From Dehalococcoidia bacterium (GTDB lineage Bacteria; Chloroflexota; Dehalococcoidia; Dehalococcoidales; W498), in contig DUEE01000001.1 of NCBI GenBank assembly GCA_011170285.1, forward strand, positions 52,010 to 116,009: a stretch of 64,000 nucleotides of DNA, read 5' to 3'. Shown here one piece after another: positions 37,197 to 45,734 of this stretch. Made by a program: the position numbers and the translations under genes. The notes under the pieces were generated by a model. The model was not told where the DNA came from, did not search any database, and worked only from the letters and a program-made list of their open reading frames with translations. Numbering within the stretch: position 1 is the stretch's first letter; each line of letters begins with the position of its first letter.

Positions 37197-38498
37197 ATGG
37201 AGAATATCCTGGCTCAAGCTAAAAAAGTAGCTGAGGAAGCCGAGGTCTTTATGGTTTCCTCGGAGGAGATACCTGTTCAATTTGAAGCCAATCGCCTGAA
37301 GCATATTCAGAGTAAGCAGAGCCGCAGCCTGGCTCTGCGTATTATTAAACAAGGCAAAATTGGCTATTCAGCTACTACAGAACTAGGCGATATCCAAAGG
37401 CTGGTTAATAATGCCGTGGAAACAGCCCAGTTCGGTACGCCGTCTAAGTTTGACTTTCCTCCTCCGACCTCCTATCCCCGAATTGAGGTCTTTGACCCTA
37501 ATATAGAGTCGGTATCCTTAGAAGAAATGGTCAGGCTTGGGGAAGAACTCATAACAATAGTCAGGGAGCATACTCCAGAAATTGTATGTGAGGCTGGAGT
37601 GCACAAGAGTGTTACCTCAGTCCGTATTATAAATTCTCGTGGTGGGCAGGTAAATTATGGAATAAGCACTTTTAGCCTGAGTATTGAAGGGAGCTTGATT
37701 CGTGACACAGATATGTTATTCGTCGGTGAAAGTGAAAGCTCTTGCCATCCCATATCAGGGTCTAAGGCAGTAGCTGAGACGGTAATACAGCAGCTTGAAT
37801 TAGCCAAAAACCAAGCCTCGGTGCCAAGCCAGCCACTACCGGTTATCTTTACCCCTAATGGGATAGCTAGTGCCTTAATCCTACCCTTAATGGTGGCTTT
37901 TAATGGCAAGACCGTTATGGAGGGAGCTTCACCGATAGGTAATAGGCTTGGTCAGCCAGTTTTTGACCAAAAGCTAAGGTTGTGGGATGACCCCACTATA
38001 GATTACCGCCCGGAAAGCCGTCCCTCTGATGATGAGGGTGTGCCCAGCCAGCGTACCCCACTCATTGAACAAGGCATAGTAGCTAATTTTATTTATGACC
38101 TTCAGACGGCAGCCCTTGCCCGCACACGAAGCACTGGAAACGGTAGTAGGAATCGTGGTGGCTTACCATCACCCTCACCCAGCGCTTTTATTATTGCCCC
38201 GGGCAATACTACCTTTGACGAGATGGTAAACGATATAAAGGAAGGACTAATTATTGAGCAGCTTATGGGGGCGGAGCAAGGCAACATCTTAGGTGGTGAT
38301 TTCAGTGGCAATGTTCTTTTAGGTTATAAAGTAGAAAGTGGTAAAATAGTAGGCAGGGTTAAAGATACTATGGTTTCAGGGAATGTCTACCAGCTTCTCA
38401 ACCAGATTACAGCCATTGGCAGCGATGCCAAGTGGGTAGGTGGCTTTCTACAAACCCCCCACATCTACTTCCCCAGCGTGGCAATAGCGAGTAAGTGA
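37197..38498 (+). CDS. tldE: TldE/PmbA-family protease subunit
   Basis: A 433-residue partner of TldD. ATG 37197 follows GGAGGCGGG and gives a normal PmbA-type N-terminus (MENILAQAKKVAEEAEVF). The C-terminal DEGVPSQRTPLIEQGI and GSRNRGGLP segments and the final FPSVAIA region match the TldE/PmbA pattern. It lacks HExxxH, as expected for this subunit. With TldD it would form a heterodimeric protease whose substrate is unknown here. Confidence 0.92.
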   Translation: MENILAQAKKVAEEAEVFMVSSEEIPVQFEANRLKHIQSKQSRSLALRIIKQGKIGYSATTELGDIQRLVNNAVETAQFGTPSKFDFPPPTSYPRIEVFDPNIESVSLEEMVRLGEELITIVREHTPEIVCEAGVHKSVTSVRIINSRGGQVNYGISTFSLSIEGSLIRDTDMLFVGESESSCHPISGSKAVAETVIQQLELAKNQASVPSQPLPVIFTPNGIASALILPLMVAFNGKTVMEGASPIGNRLGQPVFDQKLRLWDDPTIDYRPESRPSDDEGVPSQRTPLIEQGIVANFIYDLQTAALARTRSTGNGSRNRGGLPSPSPSAFIIAPGNTTFDEMVNDIKEGLIIEQLMGAEQGNILGGDFSGNVLLGYKVESGKIVGRVKDTMVSGNVYQLLNQITAIGSDAKWVGGFLQTPHIYFPSVAIASK

Positions 38499-38548
38499 TA
38501 ATACGTTATTGAAGCTATAAGTAGACTAAAATAAGGACTTGCCATACG

Positions 38549-39940
38549 ATGATAACAACAGAACACATAAATGAACTAAAAATAAAAAATCGGGGGGAGT
38601 TATACAAGCTATTACGAGAACAGAAAGATAACGGTAAAATTCTATTCTTGTTGGAACATCTTGGTCGCTTACCTTCTGGTTTTAATGGGGAGTGCTTCAT
38701 ATCTTTACTTCAGAACAAAGATGATCGGATAAGACTCCTCGCTGTAAAGAATATAGGTAAATTAAGCAACGACTATTATCTAAAAACGGTTTATGGATTT
38801 GCTAGGGAAGACCAGAATTCACAAATAAGGCGAGAGGCTGTTTCAACTATTGGTAGAATGCACTCATATAAAGCAATTCCATTTTTATTGGAAATGTTGA
38901 GTGACTCAGACCCCAAAGTTCTGCTGCAAGCTATCCGCGCATTGTTAGTTTTTAGATCAAATCCAACAGTTCAGGGAGCGCTCAAAAAGTTAATGACTCA
39001 CCCAAACGAAATGATACAATCTGTCATTCAAAAGGAGTTCTTCTACAATAAAAGTCTATCAATTTCAAAGGAAAAACACAGAGAATCCCCTGGTTTTATG
39101 AAAAATGTTGTTGTTTATGGCGATGTAATAGGGATTTTAAAGTATGTTCCAGATGAGTCAGTACACTTAACATTTACATCACCCCCATACTACAATGCGA
39201 GAGATTATTCAATTTATCAAAGTTATGGCGAATATGTTGAATTCTTAGCAGATGTGTTTAAAGAAGTTCATAGAATTACAAAAGAAGGGCGCTTTTTCTT
39301 GCTTAATACTTCCCCGATTATTATTCCAAGATTTAGCAGGCAGCATTCAAGCAAGCGTTATCCTATTCCTTTTGACATTCATCCTCATTTAATCCAAATG
39401 GGATGGGAGTTTATTGATGATATAGTTTGGGTAAAACCTGAAGAAACTGTTAAAAATCGCAATGCCGGTTTCTTGCAACACAGGAAGCCTTTGGCTTATA
39501 AACCTAATCCCGTAACCGAATATGTGATGGTATATAGAAAAAAAACGGATAAACTTATAGATTGGGCTATGAGACAATATGATTGGGACACAGTTAAGCA
39601 AAGTAAGGTTTTAGAAGAATACGAAACTTCCAATGTGTGGGCAATTGACCCTGTGTTCGATAAAGTGCATAGTGCAGTTTTCCCAAAAGAATTATGTAAT
39701 AGAGTCATTAAACTTTATTCTTATAAGGGAGATTTAATTTTTGATCCTTTTGCTGGAAGCGGTACTTTAGGAAAGGCCGCAATAGATTTAGACAGGTATT
39801 TTTTCTTAACTGAAAAGGAGCGGAAATACATTGAAAGAATAAGACAAGAAATCGGCAATAAATCGTTATTCGATAAGACAGAATCGCATATCTTGCATAT
39901 TGAAGAATTTCGGAAGCTAGCCAAAGGAGAAAATAGATGA
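38549..39940 (+). CDS. DNA methyltransferase with N-terminal HEAT repeats
   Basis: A 463-residue protein. Residues about 30-160 are HEAT-like helical repeats (DDRIRLLAVKNIGKLS, SQIRREAVSTIGRM, DPKVLLQAIRALLVF). Residues about 185 to the end form an N4/N6-type DNA methylase: catalytic TSPPYY (S211-Y215) and the SAM motif DPFAGSGT (399-406), in beta-class order. SPPY suggests N4-cytosine. It overlaps the next gene by 4 nt (ATGA). Codon use is more AT-rich than in tldE or PAC2 around it, suggesting transfer. Confidence 0.9.
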   Translation: MITTEHINELKIKNRGELYKLLREQKDNGKILFLLEHLGRLPSGFNGECFISLLQNKDDRIRLLAVKNIGKLSNDYYLKTVYGFAREDQNSQIRREAVSTIGRMHSYKAIPFLLEMLSDSDPKVLLQAIRALLVFRSNPTVQGALKKLMTHPNEMIQSVIQKEFFYNKSLSISKEKHRESPGFMKNVVVYGDVIGILKYVPDESVHLTFTSPPYYNARDYSIYQSYGEYVEFLADVFKEVHRITKEGRFFLLNTSPIIIPRFSRQHSSKRYPIPFDIHPHLIQMGWEFIDDIVWVKPEETVKNRNAGFLQHRKPLAYKPNPVTEYVMVYRKKTDKLIDWAMRQYDWDTVKQSKVLEEYETSNVWAIDPVFDKVHSAVFPKELCNRVIKLYSYKGDLIFDPFAGSGTLGKAAIDLDRYFFLTEKERKYIERIRQEIGNKSLFDKTESHILHIEEFRKLAKGENR

Positions 39941-40860
39941 CATTAACAGAAACAGTAGTTAAGAATATTATTATCAAGCTTATCAAAGGGCAGGATTATC
40001 GAATCGAAGTTGTGACTCTTATTGATGCTGAATTTCTCCAATACGCAATTGATTTTTTCAGGAAGGTTGTTGATGCCAAGTTAAAAAGCCAAGATGTTAC
40101 TATTGATTGGTATGAGAAAGAACTGCTAAATCCCGAATTACCTACAACCGATATTGCAATAAACTCGGGTTTGAATATGAAGACAATACAAAATATGTAT
40201 AATTCTGTGTCAAGAGAAATTGTATTAGAAGCATCAGCCGAGCATTATGAAACACTTTACAATGCTATAAATAGCCTAGTTGAAAGCGGAAATGATATGA
40301 CTATTACCTTAACAATAAGACTTGGGAAGGTAAGTGTTGATTTGGATCTTAACGAGAGTCTGATAGTTATTAATACGCTAGCCGTAAAGAGAGCAGCATT
40401 GCGAGGCGGGCTGTGGAGTACCGCGGGAAAACGGGTTGAGAAATCTTTAATGTTGACTTTGTGCAAATTGTTTGGTGTTACTGATAAATACTATAGAACT
40501 AAAATCCTAGATAAAGAAGTCGACCCAGCTATCGGTTTTGAAAGAGAGGTAGATTTTTACCTTTTTAGCCCATTGATTAATGAAGGGCATAAATGTGAGG
40601 TTAAACTTATGGGTAAAGGTAATCCCGAAAGTGCAGATGCAATTATAGCAAGGGGAAGCAAAGTTTTTGTTGCCGATAAACTGGGCCCTACGAATAAAAC
40701 GCAATTGAGTAGTCTAGGCGTTGAATGGGTCGAACTAAGAAATGCGGACGGTTATAAGAGATTCTTTACTATCCTTAAGAATTTAAACATACCGGCTACA
40801 GAGCATTACGGAAATATTGACGACCGTTTAGATGAGATTTTTGTAGATATTTTTAGATAG
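39937..40860 (+). CDS. Probable type II restriction endonuclease (CfrBI-like)
   Basis: A 307-residue protein overlapping the methyltransferase stop codon. The C-terminal part has a PD-(D/E)xK-type arrangement: EREVDFYLF with D206, then CEVKL with E221 and K223. It is followed by ADAIIARGSKVFVADKL and GVEWVELR, a pattern I associate with CfrBI-type restriction enzymes. The N-terminal 190 residues are helical and unrecognised. Pairing with an SPPY methyltransferase strongly suggests a restriction-modification system. Family assignment is tentative; recognition site unknown. Confidence 0.7.
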   Translation: MTLTETVVKNIIIKLIKGQDYRIEVVTLIDAEFLQYAIDFFRKVVDAKLKSQDVTIDWYEKELLNPELPTTDIAINSGLNMKTIQNMYNSVSREIVLEASAEHYETLYNAINSLVESGNDMTITLTIRLGKVSVDLDLNESLIVINTLAVKRAALRGGLWSTAGKRVEKSLMLTLCKLFGVTDKYYRTKILDKEVDPAIGFEREVDFYLFSPLINEGHKCEVKLMGKGNPESADAIIARGSKVFVADKLGPTNKTQLSSLGVEWVELRNADGYKRFFTILKNLNIPATEHYGNIDDRLDEIFVDIFR

Positions 40861-40950
40861 GGAGTATCCATCTTGAGGAGCTTCGTAATATTTGTCAGCT
40901 TCCGCCGCCAGACCAGAAGTAGGTATGTTTGTGAATCATTCTTTTTGGGA

Positions 40951-41060
40951 GTTTTAGAGGGGCTTCGCCCCTCTAAAGAAATAATCTTCCCCTTCCCCTT
41001 AGCAAGGGGAAGGGGATAAGTCCTTCACAGGTGAAGGATAAAGGGGATGGGGTTGACTAT
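40951..41060. repeat. Dispersed multi-hairpin intergenic repeat, copy 2
   Basis: Three hairpins in order: TTTAGAGGGGC-TTC-GCCCCTCTAAA (40953-40977), CCCCTTCCCCTT-AGC-AAGGGGAAGGGG (40989-41015) and TCCTTCA-CAGG-TGAAGGA (41021-41038). The tail AAAGGGGATGGGGTTGA is shared with the copy at 58245. It follows the restriction gene. Confidence 0.9.
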
Positions 41061-41091
41061 AATTATTAAGAGACGGTTTGGTAGCTCAAAC

Positions 41092-41226
41092 TGTCATTGC
41101 GATGAGCCGAAGCCATGAGTGTAGCGAAAGGGAAGCGAAGAATCTAGACCCTTCACTCCGTTCAGGGTGACAGTCGATGTCATTGCGAGTCCTTCGGTGG
41201 AAGGATGTGGCAATCCCGTCTTAGAG
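41092..41226. repeat. TGTCATTGCGA/GCGAAGAATCT-type dispersed repeat
   Basis: TGTCATTGCGA occurs at 41092 and GTCATTGCGAG again at 41179, with GGGAAGCGAAGAATCT between them and GGTGACAGTC in the middle. The GCGAAGAATCT core matches the element at 54636-54700 in inverse orientation. Such elements are non-coding mobile or palindromic repeats in many bacteria. Confidence 0.75.
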
Positions 41227-41294
41227 GTTGCGTGGGCACCTTGTGCCTCACAATAACAACTAAACAGCCTTAGCAACAAAGAGAGGCAAATAAA

Positions 41295-42089
41295 ATGAAA
41301 GATTTGGTTAAATTTTACACCAGTCCCGAGCTTAATTCGCCGAATATGCTGGTTGCCTGGCCTGGTGTGGGCAATGTGTCAATCATAGTAGCTACATATT
41401 TAAAAAGAAAGCTAGACTTCAAGGAGTTAGGAGAGATTGATGCCTCTTATTTCTTTAACCCAATTGGGGTAGTGGTTAAAGACAATGTAGTAGAAGCACC
41501 ACAGTTCCCAATGAGTAGGTTCTACTACTGGAAAAACGAGGGCGGGGGAAGTGATGTAATATTATTCATCGGTGAAGACCAACCAGCTGCTAAGAGCTAT
41601 GAGATGGCAAATTGTGTCCTTGATGTGGGACTAAGGTTTCATGTTAAGAGGGTGTATACTTGTGCTGCCGCTTTGACCCGCATCCACCACACCGAGCAGC
41701 CCAGAGTCTGGGGGGTAGCTACCAGTCAACATCTGACTGAGGATTTGATAAGGTATGACTTGGTGCAAAGGGGCAACCTTCGTATCTCAGGCTTGAATGG
41801 ACTATTAATGGGCGTAGCCAAAGAGAGGGATATTGAGGGTATCTGCTTGCTAGGTGAGGTACCTATGTATACCACTCGAATACAGAACCCAATGGCTGCT
41901 CTGGCTATAGTAAACATTCTGAGTAAAATACTAGATATTGAAATTGATATAGGAGAGTTAGCTCAGATGGCTAAGGAGACAAAGGAAAAAATGAGGCAAG
42001 TAGCCGCTGAGGCTATGGGAGAGTATATAGACTACTTTACCGAGCCTATCTGGGAAAAGGGGGAAGAGGATGAGGAAGAAGAGGAATAG
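41295..42089 (+). CDS. PAC2-family protein
   Basis: A 264-residue protein of the PAC2 (proteasome assembly chaperone 2-like) family. It begins with a PNMLVAWPGVGNVSIIVATY segment and contains the family-type VYTCAAALTRIHH and SGLNGLLMGVAKERDIEGIC blocks. The C-terminus is very acidic (EKGEEDEEEEE). Bacterial PAC2 proteins have no settled function, and no proteasome gene lies here. Its end overlaps or abuts the HEAT-repeat gene, so the two are likely co-expressed. Confidence 0.85.
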   Translation: MKDLVKFYTSPELNSPNMLVAWPGVGNVSIIVATYLKRKLDFKELGEIDASYFFNPIGVVVKDNVVEAPQFPMSRFYYWKNEGGGSDVILFIGEDQPAAKSYEMANCVLDVGLRFHVKRVYTCAAALTRIHHTEQPRVWGVATSQHLTEDLIRYDLVQRGNLRISGLNGLLMGVAKERDIEGICLLGEVPMYTTRIQNPMAALAIVNILSKILDIEIDIGELAQMAKETKEKMRQVAAEAMGEYIDYFTEPIWEKGEEDEEEEE

Positions 42090-42093
42090 AACC

Positions 42094-43029
42094 ATGGAGA
42101 CCAATATGTCATTATCCATTGAGGAGCTCATTGCTGACCTGGCTAACAGTGACAAGCCGTTATCCAGAGTAAGGCTAACCGAACTTTCAAACCTGAGCTC
42201 GGAAGGGGTGGTGTTTCTGAGCCAGGTGTGGATGTCTATTGAGTTAAAACGGCGACAGCAAATCATCTATCGGCTGGTCGAGTTGGCTGAGGATAATTTT
42301 GAGATCAACTTTGATAGCATCCTCGAGAATTGCCTGAAAGACCAGGATGATGAGGTGCGGAGCAAGGCTATTGAAGGTCTATGGGAAAATGAAGAGTCAT
42401 CTCTAATTAACCCCTTAATTAATTTACTAAAATATGATATCTCGAATAAGGTCCGAGTGGCAGCAGCTACAGCACTGGGTAAGTTTACTATATTAGCCGA
42501 GCATAAAAAGCTACGCCCCTGTCACAGGTCCAAGCTTGAGGAGGCGTTGCTTAGTGTGATTGGTGATAAAAGCAAGCCTATAGATGTCAGGCGCCGGGCA
42601 CTGGAGGCGGTTTCCCCGTTAAGCTTACCCCGGGTGAAGAAGGTTGTTATGGAAGCCTATCAAAGTCATAATGCTCAACTTAGAGCTAGTGCTGTTTATG
42701 CTATGGGTAAGAGCTGCAACCGTTCCTGGTTACTTATACTACTAAAGGAGCTAGCTAATGCTGATGCTGAAATACGCTATGAGGCAGCTGGGGCATGTGG
42801 TGAGTTGGGGGAGGAAGAAGCTATCCCTTATCTCATAGAGCTTATAAGCGACCCAGATACTAATGTCCAACTGGCTGCTATCCAGGCGATAGGCAAGATA
42901 GGTGGTAGTGAGGCTAGAGAATGCTTAGAGGAGTGCCGAAGTAATCCTAGTGAGGTAATCCAGGAGGCAGCAGAGCAAGCCCTAGAGGAGACAAAGACAG
43001 TGGGAGCTCTCTTCTCTTTTAAAGCTTGA
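42094..43029 (+). CDS. HEAT-repeat protein
   Basis: A 311-residue alpha-solenoid from ATG 42094. An in-frame ATG at 42070 would overlap the PAC2 gene by 20 nt and is also possible, with GGAAGAGG touching it. HEAT repeats are clear: DDEVRSKAIEGLWENEE, NKVRVAAATALGKFT, NAQLRASAVYAMGKS, DAEIRYEAAGACGELG and DTNVQLAAIQAIGKIG. Such proteins act as scaffolds. There is no catalytic domain. Partnership with PAC2 is suggested only by position. Confidence 0.85.
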   Translation: METNMSLSIEELIADLANSDKPLSRVRLTELSNLSSEGVVFLSQVWMSIELKRRQQIIYRLVELAEDNFEINFDSILENCLKDQDDEVRSKAIEGLWENEESSLINPLINLLKYDISNKVRVAAATALGKFTILAEHKKLRPCHRSKLEEALLSVIGDKSKPIDVRRRALEAVSPLSLPRVKKVVMEAYQSHNAQLRASAVYAMGKSCNRSWLLILLKELANADAEIRYEAAGACGELGEEEAIPYLIELISDPDTNVQLAAIQAIGKIGGSEARECLEECRSNPSEVIQEAAEQALEETKTVGALFSFKA

Positions 43030-43045
43030 AATTTTAAGGGGATGT

Positions 43046-43621
43046 ATGCTTACCGGCAGTAAAGTTATACTTCGTGAAAAGAGGTTGGCTGATGCTCGAG
43101 ATGACTACACCTGGCAGACCGACCCTGAGTTAGCTCAGCTTGATGCTACCCCACTGCTAGATACTTCTTTGATTCAATATCTATTAGATTACCCTATTAA
43201 ACTGCATTACTCTTCTCTAATTAGATGCCAATTCGCTATAGATACCCTGGACGGCAAGCACATTGGTAACTGCGTGTATTATGGTATTAATGAGACTAAA
43301 GGTGAAGCCGAACTAGGCATTATGATTGGTAATCGTGACTACTGGGATAAGGGTTATGGTAGTGATGCCCTAGTTAGCTTACTCAGCCATATTTTCCGTG
43401 AGACAAAACTCAACCGAGTCTATCTGAAGACATTGGACTCAAACCAGAGAGCACAAAAATGCTTCCAAAAATGCGGGTTTATACCATACGGGTACCTGAA
43501 TAAGGATGGGTATAGTTTTGTGCTTATGGAGATACGCCGTAACCAGTGGGGAAAAAAGGGTAAATGGGAATTTAAAACGGCTTCAGCCTCTAGCCGGCAA
43601 AGTAACCAGAGCCTTACCTGA
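43046..43621 (+). CDS. GNAT-family N-acetyltransferase
   Basis: A 191-residue RimJ/RimL-like acetyltransferase. The acetyl-CoA-binding part is visible as GIMIGNRDYWDKGYGSDAL, and LNRVYLKTLDSNQRAQKCFQ is the conserved later helix. It would acetylate an amine on a protein or small molecule; the substrate is unknown. AAGGGGATGT precedes the ATG. Its last 39 bases overlap the convergent MaoC gene, so the final tail is unusual (TASASSRQSNQSLT). Confidence 0.88.
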   Translation: MLTGSKVILREKRLADARDDYTWQTDPELAQLDATPLLDTSLIQYLLDYPIKLHYSSLIRCQFAIDTLDGKHIGNCVYYGINETKGEAELGIMIGNRDYWDKGYGSDALVSLLSHIFRETKLNRVYLKTLDSNQRAQKCFQKCGFIPYGYLNKDGYSFVLMEIRRNQWGKKGKWEFKTASASSRQSNQSLT

Positions 43622-44014
43622 TATAGTCTTTTCTCCCTTTGCATTCTCTACCCAGAGGTTACACTCTAGATAGTGCTGGCTATCTTCAACATACTTCTTA
43701 TTTACTTTTCCCTTACAGATAAGAGCCTCACCGGGAAAGTTCACCCTCTTGTAACTACAAGTTAATTTCCTGAGACTGCCTTGCTCTCCCATCCAATCAG
43801 TTATTAGCTGACCCAGGAAACAACCTATCAGTTGACCGTGAACGATAACACCAGGTAATCCCTTACTCTGAGCAAAATCCTTATCATAGTGGATGGGATA
43901 ATAATCACCAGATGCCCCAGCCCACATTACCAACTGACGAGTTGTAGGCTGCTTGACCAAGAGGGTGATTTCACTACCCACTACTATATCTTCATAATAG
44001 AGTTGCTCACTCAT
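43583..44014 (-). CDS. MaoC-like (R)-hydroxyacyl dehydratase, catalytic half
   Basis: A 143-residue hotdog-fold hydratase. The ATG at 44014 follows AAAAGGAGAGGGT on the minus strand; an upstream ATG at 44053 would overlap the previous gene. The catalytic Asp/His pair is in ASGDYYPIHYD, followed by GVIVHGQLIG. It would dehydrate 3-hydroxyacyl thioesters with the partner encoded 11 nt upstream. The pathway (fatty-acid or other acyl-CoA chemistry) cannot be told from context. Confidence 0.9.
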   Translation of the reverse strand: MSEQLYYEDIVVGSEITLLVKQPTTRQLVMWAGASGDYYPIHYDKDFAQSKGLPGVIVHGQLIGCFLGQLITDWMGEQGSLRKLTCSYKRVNFPGEALICKGKVNKKYVEDSQHYLECNLWVENAKGEKTISGKALVTLPARG

Positions 44015-44025
44015 ACCCTCTCCTT

Positions 44026-44484
44026 TTAGTAGCTGACAACCATTTGGCGGCAATTGGCTACCAGCTCTTGCTTCTGGTTCATATAGGTTATTTCAAAGCT
44101 GATAAACGCCGTTTTACCCTTCTCACCTTGCCGCTGACGTATATTAGTTATTTTGGTGGTGGCGGTTATCACATCTCCCGGTTTGATGGGCTGATAACAC
44201 TCAAGCGTAGTGTCACCATGAAGTATAGTTCCAGAAGGTATTGAGGCTAATATCTGCTGCTGAATCTCTTCAAAGCCTATGGTCAATATAAAGGTTGGGG
44301 GAGCAACAATGCCACCATATCTGCTTTTACTGGCGTGCTCCTCATTTTGCCATAAGGGATTGGGGTCATCAATAGCCTGGACAAACCGCTGTATCATCCC
44401 CTTCTCAATCTTATATACCACCGGCTCCCACTCCACCCCGATGTTACTTCTTAGCCTGTCTATACCCGATGAAACATTAACCAT
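44026..44484 (-). CDS. MaoC N-terminal-type dehydratase subunit
   Basis: A 152-residue hotdog-fold protein of the MaoC_dehydrat_N/FAS1-like type (YKIEKGMIQRFVQAIDDPNP, VAPPTFILTIGF, LHGDTTLECYQPIKPGD). It lacks the catalytic Asp/His pair of the downstream gene, as expected for the structural half of an HadAB/HadBC-like heterodimer. The two genes are adjacent on the minus strand. Confidence 0.88.
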   Translation of the reverse strand: MVNVSSGIDRLRSNIGVEWEPVVYKIEKGMIQRFVQAIDDPNPLWQNEEHASKSRYGGIVAPPTFILTIGFEEIQQQILASIPSGTILHGDTTLECYQPIKPGDVITATTKITNIRQRQGEKGKTAFISFEITYMNQKQELVANCRQMVVSY

Positions 44485-44774
44485 ATCAAAAAATTTTACA
44501 TTGGCTCGCCTACTATGTCAAACAAATGCTTTGCTCTTGACGACTAGCTCAAGCTAGGCTACATTTAGTTTAACCGGCGTTGAAAAGAAAAAATAGGCTT
44601 AAGCGATAGATATGCTGAATTTATATACTGAGTAGCCACAACCAGAAATAAGCTAAAGATTGTAATAAAACCAGTTTACCCCAATGTTTCTTCCTAGGCT
44701 TGGTAAGCGGAAGTAGTGTGTGGTAGCATAGATCTAATCCAAAGCTTATTCTGTTTGAAAGAAGGGAAATAGAG

Positions 44775-45734
44775 ATGCCTTCAGATAGGGCAGAGTCGGT
44801 TAAAGTAAGCAGCGACCTTGCTATCCAGACCTCTAACATGACCAAGATATTTAATGGCTTGGTAGCAGTGGATGGCATTGACCTCAACATTAAAAAAGGA
44901 GAGCTATTTGCTCTCCTTGGTCCTAACGGGGCGGGAAAGACCACTACCATCAATATGCTGTGCTGTTTGCTTAAACCCACCGGCGGCACGGCTACCGTTA
45001 TGGGCTACGATATCAACCGCCAGCCATTTAAGATTAAGGAAATCATTGGTGTCTCGCCCCAAGAAACGGTTATCTCTGAGCACCTTAATTGCTGGGAAAA
45101 TCTAGCTCTAATAGGCAAGATTCATAGTATAAAGGCCGGGGAACTTAAAATCAGGTCACAACAGTTGCTGGAGACAATGGGTCTTGGTGATAGGGCTAAA
45201 GACCAGGCGAGAAAGTTCTCCGGTGGTATGAAGCGAAGACTTAACATAATGATGGCACTGATTCATAAACCTGAGGTTCTATTCCTGGATGAACCTACTC
45301 TTGGTCTTGACCCTCAAGCCAGGAGAGCAATATGGGAATATATTGTCCGGCTAAAGAGGGAAACGACTATTCTGCTCACTACCCACTATATGGATGAGGC
45401 AGATTTCCTTGCTGACAGGATAGGCATTATGGATAAGGGAAAGATTGTTGCTCTAGGTACCAGCACTGAACTCAAAATAAGTGTGTTGGAAAAGCATACT
45501 ATGATTATTTATGCCTGGAATCTTACCCAGAGAGTAATAAGTGAAATGCGAAGCAAATATGATGAGGTGGAAGTAACCAATGGCACTATGATAATTACTG
45601 ATAAGCGGCTGGACTTCAAAGAAATCGTTGACCTACTGCACTCGTCTGGGGCTGTAGTCCGTTCCGCTTATATCAAAGAGCCAACACTGGACGATGTCTT
45701 CCTTCACATAACCGGGAAGGAATTGAGAGAATGA
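44775..45734 (+). CDS. ABC transporter ATP-binding protein (DrrA-like)
   Basis: A 319-residue ATPase with Walker A GPNGAGKTT, signature FSGGMKRRLNI, Walker B EVLFLDEPTLGLD and the switch His (TTHYMDEAD). The extra C-terminal domain (DDVFLHITGKELRE) matches DrrA-type drug exporters. It pairs with the ABC-2 permease, overlapping it by 4 nt (ATGA). AGAAGGG lies about 10 nt before the ATG. Confidence 0.95.
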   Translation: MPSDRAESVKVSSDLAIQTSNMTKIFNGLVAVDGIDLNIKKGELFALLGPNGAGKTTTINMLCCLLKPTGGTATVMGYDINRQPFKIKEIIGVSPQETVISEHLNCWENLALIGKIHSIKAGELKIRSQQLLETMGLGDRAKDQARKFSGGMKRRLNIMMALIHKPEVLFLDEPTLGLDPQARRAIWEYIVRLKRETTILLTTHYMDEADFLADRIGIMDKGKIVALGTSTELKISVLEKHTMIIYAWNLTQRVISEMRSKYDEVEVTNGTMIITDKRLDFKEIVDLLHSSGAVVRSAYIKEPTLDDVFLHITGKELRE

